Assembly (NCBI GenBank): GCA_964404985.1
Contig: CAYOMD010000025.1
Location: 1 to 41,326, forward strand
From: Hankyongella sp964404985
Lineage (GTDB): Bacteria; Pseudomonadota; Alphaproteobacteria; Sphingomonadales; Sphingomonadaceae
Length of the DNA stretch: 41,326 bases
Reading direction: 5' to 3'
Both the position numbers and the translations under genes were made by a program. Under the pieces are notes generated by a model. That model was not told the origin of the DNA. It made no database searches and saw nothing but the letters and a program-made list of their open reading frames with translations. Position 1 is the first letter of the stretch. Each line of letters begins with the position of its first letter. Shown in pieces: positions 29,712 through 37,860 of the stretch.

Positions 29712-32700
29712 TCAGGCGATGTGGGTCACATGATGGAGGAGCCCATCATTCCAGAACCCCTGCTGCGCAAACGCGGCATCTGTGCCGGCTGACGCCAGCG
29801 CTGCCTTGACCTGACCCGCCACCTGCAAGCCGTCTGCAAACTGCAGGCGCTCAATGCTCACGAGGGTATCAACACCTTCGTTCGTGCTGAGTGCGGTGAC
29901 CACCAGATTGCCGCCTTGCATTGACAGGCTGTAGTCTGCGAAAGCTCCAGTGAAGCGTACGACATCCAGGTTACCGCCGCCGTCGATCCAGTCATCACCG
30001 GCTCCGCCTTCCAATATGTCGTCCCCGGGGCCGCCTGCGAGCAGGTCCGCGCCGTCACCGCCAAGCAACGTATCCCTGCCGCTGTCGCCTTCCAGCCGGT
30101 CGCTGCCACCACGACCGGTGATCATGTTATCGGTGGCGTCTCCTGCAAGCACATCTGCCTGATCCGTACCGGCAAGATTTTCGATCCCGATGTAGGTGTC
30201 CCCAAAAGCCGCACCGCTATTGCGGCCAGGGTCACGCAGAAGGGCACGAATACCGTTCGGATCAAGGACGCCTTCATCGAGGTAGCGATAGTCTGCGGTA
30301 TCCACCCCCGCACCGCCATTCAGGGCATCCGAGCCCAGCCCACCATAAAGGATGTCGTTGCTGCCGCCGCCATCGAGGATGTCATTGCCCTCGCCACCGT
30401 AGAGCATATCGGTGTTGTTGCCCCCGAGCAGGGTATCGTTACCTGCGTCGCCGATCAGTGAGTCATCTCCGGAGTCGCCGGCAAGACGATCATCCCCTTC
30501 CCTGCCGATCAGGCGGTTATTTCCCGTGTCGCCGTAGAGAATGTCCCGCGCAGCGGTGCCGGAAAGATTTTCGACCCCCGTGTATGTGTCGCCGGCTGCT
30601 GCACGGGTATTGTTTGCCGGCGTGCGCAGGTCTGCATAAACACCGATCAAATCGGGGATACCGTCATCAAGCGTGTTGTAGTCGACCGTATCAATTCCGG
30701 TACCGCCGAAGAAGCTGTCAGCACCCGAACCACCGATTAGAAGATCGTCGCCGTCGCCGCCATCCAGGCCATCATCACCATCACCGCCGAAGAGTATGTC
30801 ATTCCCGGCCAGACCGTTCAGTGAGTCGTCACCCGCGCCGGCAACAAAGCGGTTGACTCCCGAGGTTCCGGTAAATTGATCATCATGCGCGCTGCCGATA
30901 AGATTTTCGATTGAACGCAAGGTATCCAGCCCGGAGCCAAGGGTAATCTGTTGCTGGTTGGTCAGAAGGGTTACCCGGATGCTGGCTGTTGCTGACGCAT
31001 AGCTCACGGTATCAGTCCCGGAGCCTCCGTCGTAATAATCATCGCCCTCGCCGCCTTCGAGAAAATCGTTACCGCTACGGCCAAGCAGGGTATCATTCCC
31101 CAAGCCGCCGATGACGGTGTCGTTGCCGCCATTGGCGTCGAGGAGGTCGTTCCCGTCCAGGCCTTGAAGCAGGTCGCTTGCCGGCGAGCCGATGACTTCA
31201 TTGTCAAGGCTGTTGCCGGTCAGGGTGAATTGCCCGAAGCCGGTTTTCGCAGAAACATTCTCGATGTTGTTCGGCAGCGTGTAGTCAGCCGTCACGAAGA
31301 CAGTGTCCTCGCCCCCGTCCGCCAGCTCGATGATCAGGCTGTTGGGACGGCCGATGAAATACACGTCATCCCCTGCGCCACCGACGGCTGTCTGGTCCGC
31401 AGCCTGGAGGACCAGGGTGTCATCCGCCGCCGTGCCGATGGCGGCACCAGTCCCCGGGCTTGCGAATATCCAGCCGTCTGCTGCGAGATCTGAGAGAAGT
31501 TGCCCCTGAAGCTGGGCCTGCACAGCTGCTAATGCCGGGGTATCGGCCAGGTTGGTCCACTGGTTCGGGTCGAGGCGGATATCGTAAAGCTCTTTGCTGC
31601 CATCCTCGTAAAGCGTGTAGCGGAAGTCGTTGGTGCGGATGGAGACGCTGCCGTACATGGTCGTGATGGCAAAGCCATCGTCGGTACGTGCGGGGGCATC
31701 GAGGAACGGGACAAGGGATCGGCCTGACAGTGGCCCGGGTGGCGGCACATCGAGAAGGCCATAGAGGGTTGGCGCGATATCGACCAGTTCCACCACTTGC
31801 GAAACTGTCTCCCCAGCGTTGGGATCGTTGGGGCGGGCAATGATGAGCGGCGCACGTGCGGCTTCATCCCAAAGGGTGAACTTGTGCCAGGTGTCCTTGT
31901 CACCGAGGTGATAGCCGTGGTCACTCCAAGCGACGATGGTGGTGTCATCGCTGTGGCCGCTGGCTTCCACGGCATCCAGCAGCCGCCCCAACTGGGCGTC
32001 CGCGAAGCTGATGCTGGCGAAATAGCCCTGCAGGACATCCTGCCAGGCATCCGCCGCCAGAATGCTCTGGTGAAAATCGTCCGAGAGGAGATCGCGAATG
32101 AATTCCGGCAAATCGTTGACATCGCCAGATTGTGTGAAAGGCAATGCAATCTGATCCTTCGGATAAAGGTCAAAATACTCTTGAGGTACTCCCCAAGGTG
32201 CATGCGGCTTAAAAAGCCCAAGTGACAGGAAAAATGGACTTGCTCCCTGATATGTATTGAGAAAATTTACAGCATAACTTGTATTAATATAGTCTCCATG
32301 CCGACTCTCTGGCTCAGGCAAGACTACAAGGTTGAACTCATCGCTCTCTGGCGACCAGTTCGTGCTATCCGTGCTTGATTGATCAAAAATCTGCGTGGCT
32401 ATATTTCTCGGCAAGCTGTGAAAAATTTTCCCTGTTGAGACTGTATAATAGCCAGCATCTTGCAGGACCCCCGGCAATGTTTCCTGCGGGGCCATGCGGG
32501 TAAACCAGTCGGTCGCGTTATCATGGATCTGTGTCTGTCCGGGATTGAGGCCTGAAAGCACCGAAGCCCGAGACGGGTTGCACAGGGCCACCTGCGAGAA
32601 GGCGTTTTCGAACGTCACGCCAAGGTTCATCAGACGATCAAAATTGGGGGTCTGTAGCAGTCCCGGATATAATTGTTTCGCCGTGACGAATGCATTCAGA

Positions 32701-32729
32701 TCATCAAAAGCAACCATTACAAGATTCAT
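29712..32729 (-). CDS. Sulfatase fused to RTX calcium-binding repeats, probably exported by type I secretion
   Basis: 1005 residues. The N-terminal 440 are an iduronate-2-sulfatase-like alkaline-phosphatase fold: metal-binding AFDDLN (8-13), the formylglycine motif Cys50-Asn-Pro-Ser-Arg54, KPHAPWGVP and WSDHGYHLGDKDTWHKFTLW. From about 455 on come several blocks of GGxGxDxLx nonapeptides (GGLGNDTLLGRSGNDFLEGG and others) separated by DTVSYASATASIRVTL-type strands, and a non-repeat C-terminal end. No signal peptide, consistent with type I secretion of RTX proteins. The catalytic cysteine needs formylglycine conversion. No secretion genes lie in the window. An A+T-rich patch (35-45% G+C in lines counted) covers about 32160-32480. 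It lies downstream of the outer-membrane protein gene after 126 bp. Confidence 0.9.
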   Translation of the reverse strand: MNLVMVAFDDLNAFVTAKQLYPGLLQTPNFDRLMNLGVTFENAFSQVALCNPSRASVLSGLNPGQTQIHDNATDWFTRMAPQETLPGVLQDAGYYTVSTGKIFHSLPRNIATQIFDQSSTDSTNWSPESDEFNLVVLPEPESRHGDYINTSYAVNFLNTYQGASPFFLSLGLFKPHAPWGVPQEYFDLYPKDQIALPFTQSGDVNDLPEFIRDLLSDDFHQSILAADAWQDVLQGYFASISFADAQLGRLLDAVEASGHSDDTTIVAWSDHGYHLGDKDTWHKFTLWDEAARAPLIIARPNDPNAGETVSQVVELVDIAPTLYGLLDVPPPGPLSGRSLVPFLDAPARTDDGFAITTMYGSVSIRTNDFRYTLYEDGSKELYDIRLDPNQWTNLADTPALAAVQAQLQGQLLSDLAADGWIFASPGTGAAIGTAADDTLVLQAADQTAVGGAGDDVYFIGRPNSLIIELADGGEDTVFVTADYTLPNNIENVSAKTGFGQFTLTGNSLDNEVIGSPASDLLQGLDGNDLLDANGGNDTVIGGLGNDTLLGRSGNDFLEGGEGDDYYDGGSGTDTVSYASATASIRVTLLTNQQQITLGSGLDTLRSIENLIGSAHDDQFTGTSGVNRFVAGAGDDSLNGLAGNDILFGGDGDDGLDGGDGDDLLIGGSGADSFFGGTGIDTVDYNTLDDGIPDLIGVYADLRTPANNTRAAAGDTYTGVENLSGTAARDILYGDTGNNRLIGREGDDRLAGDSGDDSLIGDAGNDTLLGGNNTDMLYGGEGNDILDGGGSNDILYGGLGSDALNGGAGVDTADYRYLDEGVLDPNGIRALLRDPGRNSGAAFGDTYIGIENLAGTDQADVLAGDATDNMITGRGGSDRLEGDSGRDTLLGGDGADLLAGGPGDDILEGGAGDDWIDGGGNLDVVRFTGAFADYSLSMQGGNLVVTALSTNEGVDTLVSIERLQFADGLQVAGQVKAALASAGTDAAFAQQGFWNDGLLHHVTHIA

Positions 32730-32855
32730 CGGGCACCAGCGCTAGAGAAAGAAAGAAAACCAAATAAAATGCGCGCACGAAACGTACGAGCTATGCCAAC
32801 ATATATAGATCAATAAAGAATTTCTGCCAAGGCCGGTCTATGTATTAACAAATCG

Positions 32856-33716
32856 TCACAGACCAACCGGCACGGAGAGTTGCAGTCCGACAACGAAGTC
32901 CGGTGCGCTGCGAGACAGCCCGGCGGCGCCATAGCCCGTGATATCCAGATGCGGGCTCACGCGGGTGGTCCAGCCGCCATAAAGGCTATGGCTGTCGGCA
33001 GCCGTCTCGACAGTCCTGACGGCATAGTCATAGGACAGCAGCACCGTGTTGCCGCCGAACACCACGCTCGTGCCCGCACTCGCGGTCAGCCCATTGCGGA
33101 AATCGACATCCTGCGCCGCACCCGTCACCGGATCGGTGAAGGTGAAGTCGCCCAGCACCCGGTAGCCGAGGTTCACGAACGGCCGCAGCGTACCCTCGCC
33201 ACGGGCAACATCGACCCCGAATCCGTAATCCACCCTGCCGGTGCCAAGGCCATTGCTGACGGATGCCGTCGGCGCTTTCAGGCGGCCTTGCAGTTCGACC
33301 AGCCAGGCCCCGGTCCAGGCCTCGGGCAGCAGGTAGCCGGCAGAGAAGCTCAGATCGCCCAAGCCGCCCTGCGTGGTCACTGTTGTCTGCGGCGGTGTTG
33401 GTTCCGCCTCCGGGCAGAGTCCCAGCCGTTGCCGGCGCGGGCCGCAGGTCACGACGACACCGCCGTCGCCGCCGCCGACCACCGCACCCGGTCCCTCGAT
33501 GCGGATATAGGGGATGGTGGCACCGAACGACCAGTCCCCCCAGGTGAGCTGGGACGTGAAGGGAATATAGAGCACACTGGTCTTGGCATCGGCATCGAAA
33601 TCGCCGCGCGAATAATCGACGCCGGTGCTGAACGTCAGCCGGGGGGCGGACTGCGCAAGGCATGGCTGTGCCAGCGCCCCGGCAAGCAGGGCGAGAGAGA
33701 CGATCCGTCTGGTCAT
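32856..33716 (-). CDS. Outer-membrane beta-barrel protein (transporter-like), third gene of the ECF operon
   Basis: 286 residues with a clear signal peptide (MTRRIVSLALLAGALAQPCLAQ). The mature part alternates amphipathic strands (RLTFSTGVDYSRGDF, GDWSFGATIPYIRI, GGLGDLSFSAGYLL, VDYGFGVDVARG) and ends in VGLQLSVPVGL. An acidic/Gly-rich loop with two cysteines (VVVTCGPRRQRLGLCPE) would face outside. It starts 9 bp after the anti-sigma gene and looks cotranscribed. It resembles generic transporter-like outer-membrane proteins in proteobacteria; substrate not readable. Confidence 0.75.
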   Translation of the reverse strand: MTRRIVSLALLAGALAQPCLAQSAPRLTFSTGVDYSRGDFDADAKTSVLYIPFTSQLTWGDWSFGATIPYIRIEGPGAVVGGGDGGVVVTCGPRRQRLGLCPEAEPTPPQTTVTTQGGLGDLSFSAGYLLPEAWTGAWLVELQGRLKAPTASVSNGLGTGRVDYGFGVDVARGEGTLRPFVNLGYRVLGDFTFTDPVTGAAQDVDFRNGLTASAGTSVVFGGNTVLLSYDYAVRTVETAADSHSLYGGWTTRVSPHLDITGYGAAGLSRSAPDFVVGLQLSVPVGL

Positions 33717-33725
33717 GGTGTTTCC

Positions 33726-34484
33726 TTAGTTTTTCCAACCGTTGTCACGGGCCGCGCGTTCTGCCGCAGCGTTGAGCATGTCGCCGCTGGCGCGCGCTTC
33801 GATGGCGGCGGCCAGTGCGGGGGACAATCCGCTGGCGGTGCGCAGTTCCGCCTTGTCATGCGTTGTGCCACGCTCCAGCAGCGCGATCTGCCAGACCTCG
33901 CCGGTGCGGCACGCCAGCCCCGCCACCGGAGTCTCGCCTTGTGCCGAGAAGCTGCGGCAATAGCCGTCTGCCGAGGCGAAGGTCACACCGACACGCACAT
34001 CCCCGGCCTGGTCGCTGCTGGCGAGCTGGGTCTCCAGCGCCGTGCGCAGCGGCCCGCCGGCAACCGGCGCGCCGTCCTGCAGCGCGATCATCGCGTACCC
34101 ATCAAACTGCGGTCGCTCGCCGGTCGAGAGCAGGACCCCGACCACCACGGCCGCGGCAATCGCCATCCAGGGCGCAAACCGTTGGTGCAGCGGGCGCGCT
34201 GCTGCTGGCGCCGCCTTCGCACTGGCGCGCCGGGCGGCAAGATCGACCACCTCAGCGGTGCGCGCCGGTGGCTCGGCCAGCAGCGCCGCCAGACGGTCCG
34301 GCACCGGCTCGTTCAGGATCGGCGCATAGGTGGTTGCGACCTGGACTTGCACCTGGCGATAAGCCTCCACCTTGTGCGCCAGATCGGGGCGAGCGGAGAG
34401 GACGGTACGCAAGCGCGCCGCAGTGTCGGCGTCCAGCTCGCCGTCAGCATAGGCCATCAGCATTTCATCGCTCCATTCCATCAT
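33726..34484 (-). CDS. Membrane-anchored anti-sigma factor
   Basis: 252 residues. The N-terminal MMEWSDEMLMAYADGELDADTAARL is typical of anti-sigma domains that hold the sigma factor, a Lys/Arg/Ala-rich linker follows, and one membrane segment is seen near residues 107-122 (WMAIAAAVVVGVLL). The C-terminal half is predicted periplasmic with two cysteines (GYCRSF, GLACRTG). No ZAS-type HxxxCxxC zinc motif is visible. It overlaps the ECF sigma gene by 4 nt (ATGA). The signal it senses is unknown. Confidence 0.85.
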   Translation of the reverse strand: MMEWSDEMLMAYADGELDADTAARLRTVLSARPDLAHKVEAYRQVQVQVATTYAPILNEPVPDRLAALLAEPPARTAEVVDLAARRASAKAAPAAARPLHQRFAPWMAIAAAVVVGVLLSTGERPQFDGYAMIALQDGAPVAGGPLRTALETQLASSDQAGDVRVGVTFASADGYCRSFSAQGETPVAGLACRTGEVWQIALLERGTTHDKAELRTASGLSPALAAAIEARASGDMLNAAAERAARDNGWKN

Positions 34485-35005
34485 GCCTGCTCCTGACGTT
34501 GCGGCGTGTCTGGCCGCAACAGTGTATCCAATGCCGTCCGGCCCCGGGCGAGACGGCTGGTCAGCGTGCCCATCGGCACCTCCATGATCTCCGCGGCCTC
34601 CTTGTAGGAAAGCCCCTCGACCAGCACGAGCATGATCGCCAGGCGCTGCTCGTCCGGCAGGGTCGCCATCGCGCGCTCCACCAGACCCAGGTCCATCCGC
34701 GCCTCGAACTGCGCGAGCCCGTCATGGCCGATGGCTTCCGGCTCGGCATCGTCATCATGGACCCGGCGGCGCACCGATCGGGCGCGCGTCTCGTCGATCC
34801 AGGCGTTCTTCATGATTCGCATGACCCAGCGGTCGACATGCGTCCCCGGTTCCCAGCTGTCGATGTGGCGCAGGGCGCGCTCCACCGTCGTCTGGACCAG
34901 ATCGTCCGCATCCGCCACGGATCCTGTCAGCGCCCGCGCGCCGCGTCGCAGCCGCGGCAGCAGTTCCGAAAGGGCCTGTCGGACATAGGTGCTGTTCTCG
35001 TTCAT
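34481..35005 (-). CDS. RNA polymerase sigma factor, ECF (sigma-70 group 4)
   Basis: 174 residues with region 2 (DADDLVQTTVERALRHIDSWEPGT, then HVDRWVMRIMKNAWIDETRA) and region 4 (LPDEQRLAIMLVLVEGLSYKEAAEIMEVPMGTLTSRLARGR), the standard ECF layout without region 3. First gene of a sigma/anti-sigma/outer-membrane-protein operon, divergent from an S8 protease. A GGGAAG-N17-CGTT sequence just upstream suggests autoregulation. Subgroup not assigned. Confidence 0.93.
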   Translation of the reverse strand: MNENSTYVRQALSELLPRLRRGARALTGSVADADDLVQTTVERALRHIDSWEPGTHVDRWVMRIMKNAWIDETRARSVRRRVHDDDAEPEAIGHDGLAQFEARMDLGLVERAMATLPDEQRLAIMLVLVEGLSYKEAAEIMEVPMGTLTSRLARGRTALDTLLRPDTPQRQEQA

Positions 35006-35011
35006 GCATCC

Positions 35012-35040
35012 TCAACGCATGGCCGGAACATTTTCTTCCC
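35012..35040 (-). promoter_or_regulatory. Candidate ECF-dependent promoter of the sigma operon
   Basis: GGGAAG (35035-35040), 17-bp spacer, CGTTGA (35012-35017) on the minus strand. The transcript would start at or within a few bases of the ATG, so it would be nearly leaderless, which lowers confidence. Confidence 0.4.
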
Positions 35041-35047
35041 GGCCCTT

Positions 35048-35076
35048 AGAAAGATTTTGTTCGCCCCATTCGTTTA
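35048..35076 (+). promoter_or_regulatory. Candidate ECF-dependent promoter of the S8 protease gene
   Basis: AGAAAG (35048-35053), 17-bp spacer, CGTTTA (35071-35076). One mismatch to GGAAG in the -35. The leader would be about 29 nt, nearly the same as for the promoter at 36449. Confidence 0.4.
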
Positions 35077-35111
35077 AGAGCAGGATATCATGCGCACCCC
35101 GGGGTAAAAAA

Positions 35112-36428
35112 ATGGCCAAGACCCTCCGCTGTGGCGTTATGCTGGCGCTTGTCGCCATGCTGACAGTCGGCACGGCAACACCCAGCGAAAGCCAGACCCG
35201 CCAGGCCCGCCTGCGCGAGCGGCTGCCGGACCGGGTGCAGGCCGTGCGTGCGCCGCGCCTGCGCAACGCCCAGGTGCGCATGCTCTGGCGTGCCCGACTG
35301 GAGCAGCGCGCCGTGCGTCGTGCCCGGCAGGCGGAGCGCTTGCGGCGATACCGCGCTTTTCTGGAACAACTGCGCAACGGCGACCTGGTGGTCCAGGGTG
35401 AAATCCTGGCGACCGACGCCAGCGACGTCGCCATCGCGCGGGCGCAGGGCCTTGGGTTTCTGGTCGTGCGCGACCGGGTGATCGAGGGTCTCGGCCAGCG
35501 GTTGACCGTGCTGCGCGCCGCCCAGGGCCTCGGGGTGGAGCAGGCACTGGCCAGCTTGCGCGCTGCTGACCCGGAGGGCGACTATGACTACAACCACGTT
35601 ATGGAAGAGGCCGCTGCGTCTGCCATGCCATCCGGCCTGGTCAGCAGCACAGACACGGCGGCCGCGCCGCCCACGCGCGTGCGCATTGGCCTCATCGACA
35701 CCGGGGTGGACCGTGATGCGCCGCCACTCAAATCCGCCCACATTATTACGAAGGGTTTCACGCAAGGCGGGGCCGTCACCGGGGATGCCCATGGCACGGC
35801 CATCGCCTCGATGCTGGTCGGCAGTGATCCCAAGCTCAAGGCGCTGCTGCCGGGAGCCACACTCTATGCTGCTGATGTTTACGGCACGGACGACCCGGAC
35901 GGCGGCTCCAGCGAGGCGGTGATCAAGGCGCTAGCGTGGATGGTGCGCGAGAATGTACCCGTCATCAACATAAGCCTGGTCGGGCCGCCCAACCGGGCAC
36001 TGGAGAAGGCCATAGCCACACTGAGCGCACGCGGCTTCACCATTGTGGCCTCGGTCGGTAATGACGGGCCAAGCGCCCCCCCGCTTTATCCGGCAGCGTA
36101 TCCGCATGTGATCGGCGTCACCGGCGTGGACAGCAAGCAGAAGGTGCTGCTGGAGGCCAATCAGGGTGACCAGGTGGACTTTGCCGCGCGCGGGGCGGAC
36201 GTGATGGTCAGCACGCCGGACGGCGAACTGGTCAAGGTCCGCGGCACCTCGTTTGCCGCCCCCGTGATCGCCGCGCGGCTGGCGCTGGAACAAGCCGGAC
36301 CCAGCCCGCAGCAGGGCAGCGCGAGCCTTGCGGGCCTACGCAGCAAGGCAATCGACCTCGGCCCGCGCGGCCGGGACCCGATCTACGGCGACGGTCTGGT
36401 CGATGGCGCGCAAATCGCCAGCCGTTAA
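35112..36428 (+). CDS. S8 family serine protease (subtilase), exported
   Basis: 438 residues from the ATG at 35112. A signal peptide or anchor (CGVMLALVAMLTVGTATPSES) is followed by an Arg/Ala-rich helical prodomain-like part (30-160). The catalytic triad is Asp196 (LIDTGVD), His227 (DAHGTAIAS) and Ser380 (RGTSFAAPV), with Asn317 as oxyanion residue (ASVGNDGP). The catalytic domain is small, about 250 residues. It diverges from the ECF sigma gene and is followed by a secreted Ser/Thr-rich protein; a comparable promoter motif precedes both. A regulated envelope protease is likely; whether it acts on the anti-sigma factor is unknown. Confidence 0.9.
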   Translation: MAKTLRCGVMLALVAMLTVGTATPSESQTRQARLRERLPDRVQAVRAPRLRNAQVRMLWRARLEQRAVRRARQAERLRRYRAFLEQLRNGDLVVQGEILATDASDVAIARAQGLGFLVVRDRVIEGLGQRLTVLRAAQGLGVEQALASLRAADPEGDYDYNHVMEEAAASAMPSGLVSSTDTAAAPPTRVRIGLIDTGVDRDAPPLKSAHIITKGFTQGGAVTGDAHGTAIASMLVGSDPKLKALLPGATLYAADVYGTDDPDGGSSEAVIKALAWMVRENVPVINISLVGPPNRALEKAIATLSARGFTIVASVGNDGPSAPPLYPAAYPHVIGVTGVDSKQKVLLEANQGDQVDFAARGADVMVSTPDGELVKVRGTSFAAPVIAARLALEQAGPSPQQGSASLAGLRSKAIDLGPRGRDPIYGDGLVDGAQIASR

Positions 36429-36448
36429 CGCTGAATTTTCAAATCACG

Positions 36449-36477
36449 CGGAAGAAAGTTTTTGTCCGGCACGTTTC
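36449..36477 (+). promoter_or_regulatory. Candidate ECF-dependent promoter of the secreted Ser/Thr-rich protein gene
   Basis: CGGAAG (36449-36454), 17-bp spacer, CGTTTC (36472-36477); the leader would be about 28 nt before the ATG at 36512. Same spacing and motifs as upstream of the ECF sigma gene. Confidence 0.5.
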
Positions 36478-36511
36478 CAGACTGTCAGCCACGACAACAC
36501 CGGAGAATACC

Positions 36512-37150
36512 ATGACCAAATTTGCTTTTCTTGCCACGATCGCCCTCGGCCTCGCCGCACCGGCCTACGCCCAGGACACCGCACCCGAGCCCAGAACCAA
36601 CACCAATACGGTGACTACGGACAAGGGCACCTACACCAGCACCAAGACCTATGACCCCACGAGCCAGACCAGCACGCGCGATCGCTCGGTCGTCGGCGTC
36701 AACGGCGAGACCGCCAGCTCGAACGTCACCCGCCAGAAGACAGACACCGGCTACACCGCCAGCGGCACGCGCACCGGCTTTGATGGCAAAACCTCAAGCT
36801 ACAATTCGGACTTCACCCGCAACGGCGACGGCACCGCGACCTTCACCAGCAGCGGCACCGGCAAGAACGGCACCACCGGCCAGACCAGCAAGACTATCAC
36901 CAAGACCGAGACCGGATACACCGCACAGGGCGCCTACAGCAACTCGCGCGGTGCTGGCGGCACCACCAGCGGCAGCCTGGAGCGCACCGCCAACGGCTTC
37001 AATCGCTCGGCCAGCGCCGTCAACAATGCCGGCGAGACGGTCTATCGCCGCGACGCCAGCGTTGCGCGCACGGAGACCGGCGTCAACCGCAGCGTCAACC
37101 GCCAGGGCCAGGTCCCCGGCCGGGTGAAGGCCGCTGGCCGCCGCCGCTAG
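36512..37150 (+). CDS. Unrecognised secreted Ser/Thr/Gly-rich protein
   Basis: 212 residues; GGAGA precedes the ATG. Signal peptide MTKFAFLATIALGLAAPAYAQ, cut after AYA. The mature part is strikingly rich in Thr, Ser, Asn and Gly with weak repeats (TGYTASGTRTGFDGKTSS; TGYTAQGAYSNSRGAGG; NGFNRSASAVNNAGE) and ends with a basic tail (GRVKAAGRRR). No cysteine. I cannot assign a function; an extracytoplasmic structural or surface role fits the composition. It follows the protease gene by 83 bp with its own candidate ECF promoter, and a terminator at 37338-37378 may close the unit. Confidence 0.8.
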   Translation: MTKFAFLATIALGLAAPAYAQDTAPEPRTNTNTVTTDKGTYTSTKTYDPTSQTSTRDRSVVGVNGETASSNVTRQKTDTGYTASGTRTGFDGKTSSYNSDFTRNGDGTATFTSSGTGKNGTTGQTSKTITKTETGYTAQGAYSNSRGAGGTTSGSLERTANGFNRSASAVNNAGETVYRRDASVARTETGVNRSVNRQGQVPGRVKAAGRRR

Positions 37151-37163
37151 TCTCGATGACCCC

Positions 37164-37273
37164 CTCTCCCCTCCCTTGCCAAGGGAGGGGTGGCCGGCAG
37201 GCCGGGGTGGGTGTCTGACCCCTTGCCCACCCCGGTGCTACGCACCACCCCTCCCGCGCACGGGAGGGGAGAG
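37164..37273. repeat. 110-bp nested G/C-rich palindromic repeat
   Basis: Outer 12-bp arms CTCTCCCCTCCC (37164-37175) and GGGAGGGGAGAG (37262-37273), with inner CCTTGCCAAGG and further GGGGTGG/CCACCCC pairings. It occupies a third of the 317-bp gap before crcB; apart from the terminator the rest shows nothing I can name. Confidence 0.75.
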
Positions 37274-37337
37274 CAGAGTCGACTTGAAGCCTTCATGCGC
37301 TTGGCCCCTGCTTCAAGCCCATCCGTTTACCCCCCGA

Positions 37338-37378
37338 GACGCTCCGGTTCCCCCCTCGCCAGGAGCGTCACTTTTTTT
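37338..37378 (+). terminator. Intrinsic terminator upstream of crcB
   Basis: GACGCTCC (37338-37345) and GGAGCGTC (37362-37369) form a perfect 8-bp stem with a 16-nt loop, followed after two bases by seven T. It separates the ECF-linked genes from the crcB operon. Confidence 0.7.
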
Positions 37379-37467
37379 CGGCGACAGGGCTGCGTTCCCC
37401 GCGCCGTTATCGCGCACAGCGTTTAGCGCTTGCCCTCAGCGCCTGCTGTGGCACAAGCCTGCGGAGT

Positions 37468-37860
37468 ATGATTACGCTGTCTCCCACCGGACTGGTCACT
37501 GTGGCACTCGGCGGCGGCCTGGGAGCTGTCGCGCGTGCACTGCTCAGCCGCGCCGTCGCCCAGACGCTCGGAACGACGTTCCCCTGGGGTACGCTGGCCG
37601 TTAACGTGCTCGGCGGGCTGCTGATGGGCCTTGCGATTGCGGTGCTGGCGGACCGTGAGGCCGACTCTCCCCTGCGCCTGCTGCTCACCACCGGCTTTCT
37701 CGGCGGCTTCACCACCTTCTCCGCCTTTTCACTCGAGACGGTCGAGTTGCTGCAACGCAGCCAGACCGGTGCGGCATTCGGCTACGTTCTGGCCTCCGTA
37801 CTGTTGTGTGTGCTCGCCGTGTTCGCCGGGTTGACACTTGCCAAGGGGATCCGCGCATGA
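37468..37860 (+). CDS. crcB: Fluoride ion channel CrcB/Fluc
   Basis: 130-residue four-helix membrane protein exporting fluoride as an antiparallel dimer. Family motifs: GGGLGAVARALLSR, PWGTLAVNVLGGLLMGL with the channel-lining Asn, and GFLGGFTTFSAFSLE with the Phe-box and the central Na+-binding region. It overlaps rluC by 4 nt (ATGA). No fluoride riboswitch is evident upstream. Confidence 0.95.
   Translation: MITLSPTGLVTVALGGGLGAVARALLSRAVAQTLGTTFPWGTLAVNVLGGLLMGLAIAVLADREADSPLRLLLTTGFLGGFTTFSAFSLETVELLQRSQTGAAFGYVLASVLLCVLAVFAGLTLAKGIRA

Noticed and set aside
30000..31200. Tandem repeat DNA or CRISPR-like periodicity
   Set aside because: It is the coding sequence of GGxGxDxLx RTX nonapeptides; no conserved direct repeats with unique spacers were seen anywhere in the window.
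37378..37467. Fluoride riboswitch upstream of crcB
   Set aside because: The stretch GGCGACAGGGC superficially resembles the start of the crcB motif, but the conserved pseudoknot partners and following stem are not found; a terminator for upstream genes explains the hairpin.
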